NCBI GenBank assembly: GCA_022885665.1
Contig: JAGQDJ010000075.1
Location: 62,001-126,000, forward strand
Direction of reading: 5' to 3'
Origin: Triops longicaudatus
Taxonomy: Eukaryota; Arthropoda; Branchiopoda; Notostraca; Triopsidae
DNA length: 64,000 bases
Below are positions 60,629-64,000 of this stretch, one piece after another (position 1 is the stretch's first letter; each line of letters starts with the position of its first letter). The notes under the pieces are model-generated. The model was not told the DNA's origin. It saw only the letters and a program-made list of their open reading frames with translations, and did no database searches. A program made the translations under genes and the position numbers.

Positions 60629-61142
60629 TCAAACAGTTTCTGCTTTATTGCTCTCATTATCGCTGGACGAACTGCCTTCGTCCAATTCTACGGAAATACG
60701 TTAATTATAATGATTAAACATGACACCATACGGACAAAAAAACTCTTTTTTTATTTTTTTTTATTCTTACCGCTAACAGTGCTTTGTACCGCATCAAGGT
60801 GTTCATTTAACATATCCTGCATTTGCTTTACGTGCGCCAGGATATTCAACCTACATTCTGCTGAATCAATAAGATTTTCTGACTCCAATATTCTCACTGC
60901 CTTAATTCTCAGTAACAAAGCAAAAAATAAAAAATAAACAAAATTAAGAACAATGAATAAATGAAAAAAAGTTACAAAATGACTAATTCAAAAACATTCT
61001 TTAAAAGTGCTTTTTTAATCTTGCCAAAACTCTTTATTTTACCTCTTACCACAGAAACAGCCATCAATTGTTCAACGTCAAATGTCGGTGTCATCACTTT
61101 TTTATAACACCTTCTTCTATTTAATGAACACCCGCTCATCAT
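60629..61142 (-). CDS. Small predicted coiled-coil protein, 93 residues, unidentified
   Basis: Three minus-strand exons (61142-61050, 60900-60771, 60687-60629) join in phase with good GT and AG ends to give 93 residues. It starts MMSGCSLNRRRCYKK, continues DVEQLMAVSVAVRILESE and NLIDSAECRLNILAHVKQ, and ends in an acidic Ser-rich tail, ELDEGSSSSDNESNKAETV. The central 45 residues have heptad-like hydrophobic spacing (helical, coiled-coil). The size and shape recall small subunits of multi-protein complexes (BLOC/BORC, kinetochore or Mediator type), but I matched no family. Each exon alone is too short to stand out. It starts about 340 bases from the SLC7-like gene on the other strand, so the two probably share a promoter region. 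Confidence 0.68.
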
Positions 61143-61477
61143 CAGTACAAAATGAGCCGTTGGTATTTAGCATGCTTTCCACGCTACATTACTCGAAATA
61201 AAATTTAAAAGATTGCTTACTAGAAAAGACATTAAACTACACAGATCATAAGCATGTAAATGGAATGCGCCCATGGGGTTTAACAGTTACCATGTTATAA
61301 TGAGATTATTATCTTCGAAAAGGCTTCCTGTTTAGTATCTGTCGAGTTGCCTTACGGTGACGAGTGAGAAGACCACAAAAATCCATGAGTGATGAGTCAA
61401 TCAACGGGTCTACCGATAAATACAAGTAATTATTTTGCACTGATAATACTGCTAACTTTCATTTTCATACTTATCAG

Positions 61478-63557
61478 GCGAACAATGCTCTAAGAAGTCG
61501 AAATGGCACTCGGTGTACAAGTCGCTTGCCACACAACAAGGAAATCTTTCATGGGCTCTGGGAATAGTGTATATCATGGGTTATGTCGTTCAGCAAGAAG
61601 CCGGAAATTCAAGTTTTTCTGCTCTTTTCCTCTCAGCTATTATTTCCCTTCTATCAGGCAAATTCTTTTGTAGTCTCACTTCGGATCTCATATTCCATTC
61701 TATAACCAGGTTTATGCCGATACCAATTATCATACAGCTGTATTAAAACTCGTCTGCGCGAGGCGAATGGGAACGCAGCGGAGTTTGCATACGCGTGGTT
61801 AGAATTTTTCGGGCAGTTATCTTTAGTGACGCTCTGCGGCCGCTGCCTTTCCTCCACTATAGACGCTATCTGGGGTGAGCCATGGCATCAATATATTCAA
61901 ACCAACTTCCAGCCGCTTTCGTTGACAAATTTATGCCCGGATTTTCCTACGGGGGTTGTCGTATTTCTTTTGGGAATTATGGCAAGCTTAGGCTTAGAAG
62001 TAAGATTTAATTTAACGCTTTACAAGCTCACATGATACGAATAACTTGCAGACAAATCGCCATTTCCGTCACGCGTACTTCGTATCCAGTGCAGGCATAA
62101 CCATTGTGCTGACTCTATTGTTTTGCACACAAGAAAGCGTTCAAGAAACTTCTTTCAATGTCTCAGATCTGAATGTGAGATTACGAAACTTAAAAAGTTT
62201 ATCGAGCTGAGCCAAACAACATATTTTAACAGTTACTTGAAGCAAGTGCCATTTGCTGCTTGCCACTGTCCGGGGCATTGTCGTTAAAGCATCCTGATGA
62301 AGTGCGACCAAGAGTTGGAAAGAAGGATAAACGACCCCAAGTTCTAGGATTTACAATCCTTGCGCAATTCTTGTCCTTGGGGGTAATAGTGGTCGCATTT
62401 ACAATGTACTCATCGACAAAGTAAACACACTTCGTTGTCACGTCATTCTGGACCACCACTTAAAAAGTTCTCATTATTCCAAAAGGATCCCGCCAATGTC
62501 AGCTCCAATGAGTAACCTCAATACGTATCCTGTTGTGCATCTATTATTAAACTTGTTTTGCGTAGTAGCTTCGAGTTTGGTCATTGTAGACATATTTTCT
62601 CAAACCTGGCCCTTGTTGCAGAATCTCGCCGTAAACGGGTTTGTGTGGCCGGTTTTCCACAAGGAAGATTCTTTGACCCAAACGCCCGTAACGTGCATTA
62701 TGTCCGTCACTTTAGTTTTAGTTTGCGTAGCAATTATTATGCCAACTAAAACACTCCTCTGCTCGGCTCTGTTACCTCTTCTATTAGGTAATATTTTTGC
62801 AACAATTTATTTTATTCGTCATTCCTACTGCCCTTTCATTGCAACACTCCAGGAAAAATCCCATCGCATCACTCTTCCCAATTCAAGTTACCAGCGAATG
62901 GATCCCAGACCGTTACCTGATGAACCAGACGTAGATCAAATAGTGCTAGAGTACTTAGGTTTGTCCACAGCGGGTAAACCTAATCAAAAACCATTTAACG
63001 TCACCTTGGTTCGTCGCCTAATAGCAGCTCTCGTTACTAGTCAGTTCGCATTAGCTTTAGTTGTGCGTTTCATTACTTTACGTCCCTATATTCTTGCACC
63101 TGTAGCAGCAGCCTTTCTGCTAGTATGGATAACATGCATTTGTGGGCTATACCGCCAGCCTTGCGTTAAACAACGCGAAAACGTCGATTTCCAAATGCCC
63201 TTCTCACCTTCCCTAACTGTCATAGCATCACTTCTTAACTGTCTCCTTCTAACCCACTTGCCCGCCTCTACATGGCTGGCGACAGTTATATGGACCATCA
63301 TGGGTAAGACAGAAAATGAAGAAGCATACCATAAGGAATAAACCTGAAATAATCGTCCGTGTAAAAATATAATAGGAGTGCTGGTTTATGTTGGGTATGG
63401 AAGAGCACATACCCGAACGAAAGCTCGCTCGTCTATTAACCGACCAGTTTTGCAACTTGGAACATGCTTCTATCCAGCAACCGTCCGTCACATCCATATT
63501 CAGCCGTTGTCTCCTGCAGAGAATCTTGTAATACCCTTTAAAAGTTGTCATTCCTAG
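61478..63557 (+). CDS. Divergent SLC7 (cationic amino acid transporter-like) membrane protein, 5' end incomplete
   Basis: Six exons recognised: 61478-61657, 61710-61999, 62052-62174, 62233-62420, 62486-63303, 63376-63557, phases consistent, about 590 residues. Hydrophobic segments follow the CAT layout of the APC superfamily. The start region aligns as GIVYIMGYVVQQEAG with the GAGVYVLAGEVAKDKAG segment of CATs, then ISLLSGLCRYQ. The end FQMPFSPSLTVIASLLNCLL with TWLATVIWTIMGVLVYVGYG matches the CAT C-terminal VPFLPFLPAFSI...YFGYG block. Signature residues are altered: the TM1 GxG substrate-binding turn is lost and GEEAKNPQ is not recognisable. The first intron (61658-61709) uses a GC donor. 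The initiator exon was not found; an ATG near 61385 (MSDESINGSTDKY) is in reach but does not join in phase. Transport activity is doubtful. Confidence 0.72.
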
Positions 63558-64000
63558 ACCACAAGACTAATTAGATTTCCTTGTATTTTCCAGGAGAACT
63601 ACCCTTACTTGCCATCTCAACATGACACGGCTTACCAGCGTTTTTGACTACGGTATAAATTGTAGATACGATTGCAATACAAATTTGTGGACACGGAATT
63701 CCCGACGTTATTTCTCACATGAGTCTAATTAAAGTGAGCTTCATGTAAAAGATTTTTTTCCCTTATATCGGAATTTGTGAACAAGTGCTAAAGACTTGCC
63801 ACACCCCAATCTTGAGTCAATAATTTTAGGGTGGGACTCGACTAGCTGAATGCCATTCTTGGACTTTCTTGTCAGTAATCCGTGAAATTTGCACGTCGTA
63901 AAGTAAAGAAGAAGCTGTCCTACGCGACCATCTATGGGGCTTTGCGAGGAAGTACGCCGTATCCATAGTTGTACTCGTTAAAAAGAAGTTCGTTCTCTTT
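63558..64000. other. 3' flank of the SLC7-like gene
   Basis: An ATTAAA near 63727 is a possible poly(A) signal. I see no gene in the remaining sequence to the window edge. Confidence 0.4.

Noticed and set aside
62226..62459. 77-codon minus-strand frame
   Set aside because: Antisense of an SLC7-like exon and its intron; no independent support.
1..64000. CRISPR arrays, bacterial operons, rRNA genes
   Set aside because: None seen; the sequence is intron-rich eukaryotic nuclear DNA.

Overview
This window reads as nuclear DNA of an arthropod with a compact genome. Genes are split by many short GT-AG introns, mostly 50-80 bases, and encode conserved animal proteins. Two points favour arthropods. 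The FMR1 protein follows insect FMR1 (a GVTNIELLE stretch in KH1 and an RGYS start to its RGG region) more closely than vertebrate FMRP. TADA2A and RPB4 share a first exon, as the Ada2a/Rpb4 locus does in Drosophila. A Shark-type SH2-ankyrin-SH2 kinase fits too. Intron size and base composition would suit a branchiopod crustacean such as Daphnia, but that is a guess.

Layout: 1-5.8 kb has no gene I can support, but holds a 177-base hAT-type MITE with a perfect 8-base target duplication. 5.8-9.5 kb is FMR1/FXR (+), with two possible C-termini. 12.7-17.8 kb is SMC4 (condensin, +), 18.4-19.0 kb TRAPPC1 (+), 19.9-21.7 kb NUFIP1 (+), and 22.5-28.5 kb WDR44 (+). A large WDR44 intron encloses a minus-strand XXYLT1-like gene that has lost its catalytic DxD. 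29.3-33.6 kb is EFTUD2/Snu114 (U5 snRNP GTPase, +). 34.1-39.4 kb is PDE9A (cGMP phosphodiesterase, -), followed by about 6 kb without recognised genes. 45.7-47.8 kb is the TADA2A/RPB4 locus (+). 48.4-51.8 kb is GPR155 (+), 52.3-55.3 kb the Shark kinase (+), and 55.5-57.4 kb an ankyrin/SOCS-box protein (-).

58.2-60 kb is decayed: a NOG1/GTPBP4 pseudogene that kept its introns, a broken sushi-domain fragment, and a tRNA-derived SINE-like repeat. 60.6-61.1 kb holds a three-exon minus-strand gene for a 93-residue predicted coiled-coil protein. Head-to-head with it, 61.5-63.6 kb (+) encodes a very divergent SLC7 (CAT-like) transporter.

Most intact genes are housekeeping or RNA/chromatin functions: translation control (FMR1), chromosome condensation (SMC4), vesicle traffic (TRAPPC1, WDR44), snoRNP assembly (NUFIP1), splicing (EFTUD2), and transcription (RPB4, TADA2A). 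I see no operon-like logic beyond the shared RPB4/TADA2A promoter. Exon joins were worked out by eye from splice sites, reading-frame phase and remembered family sequence. In every gene given as complete, exon lengths sum to a whole number of codons.
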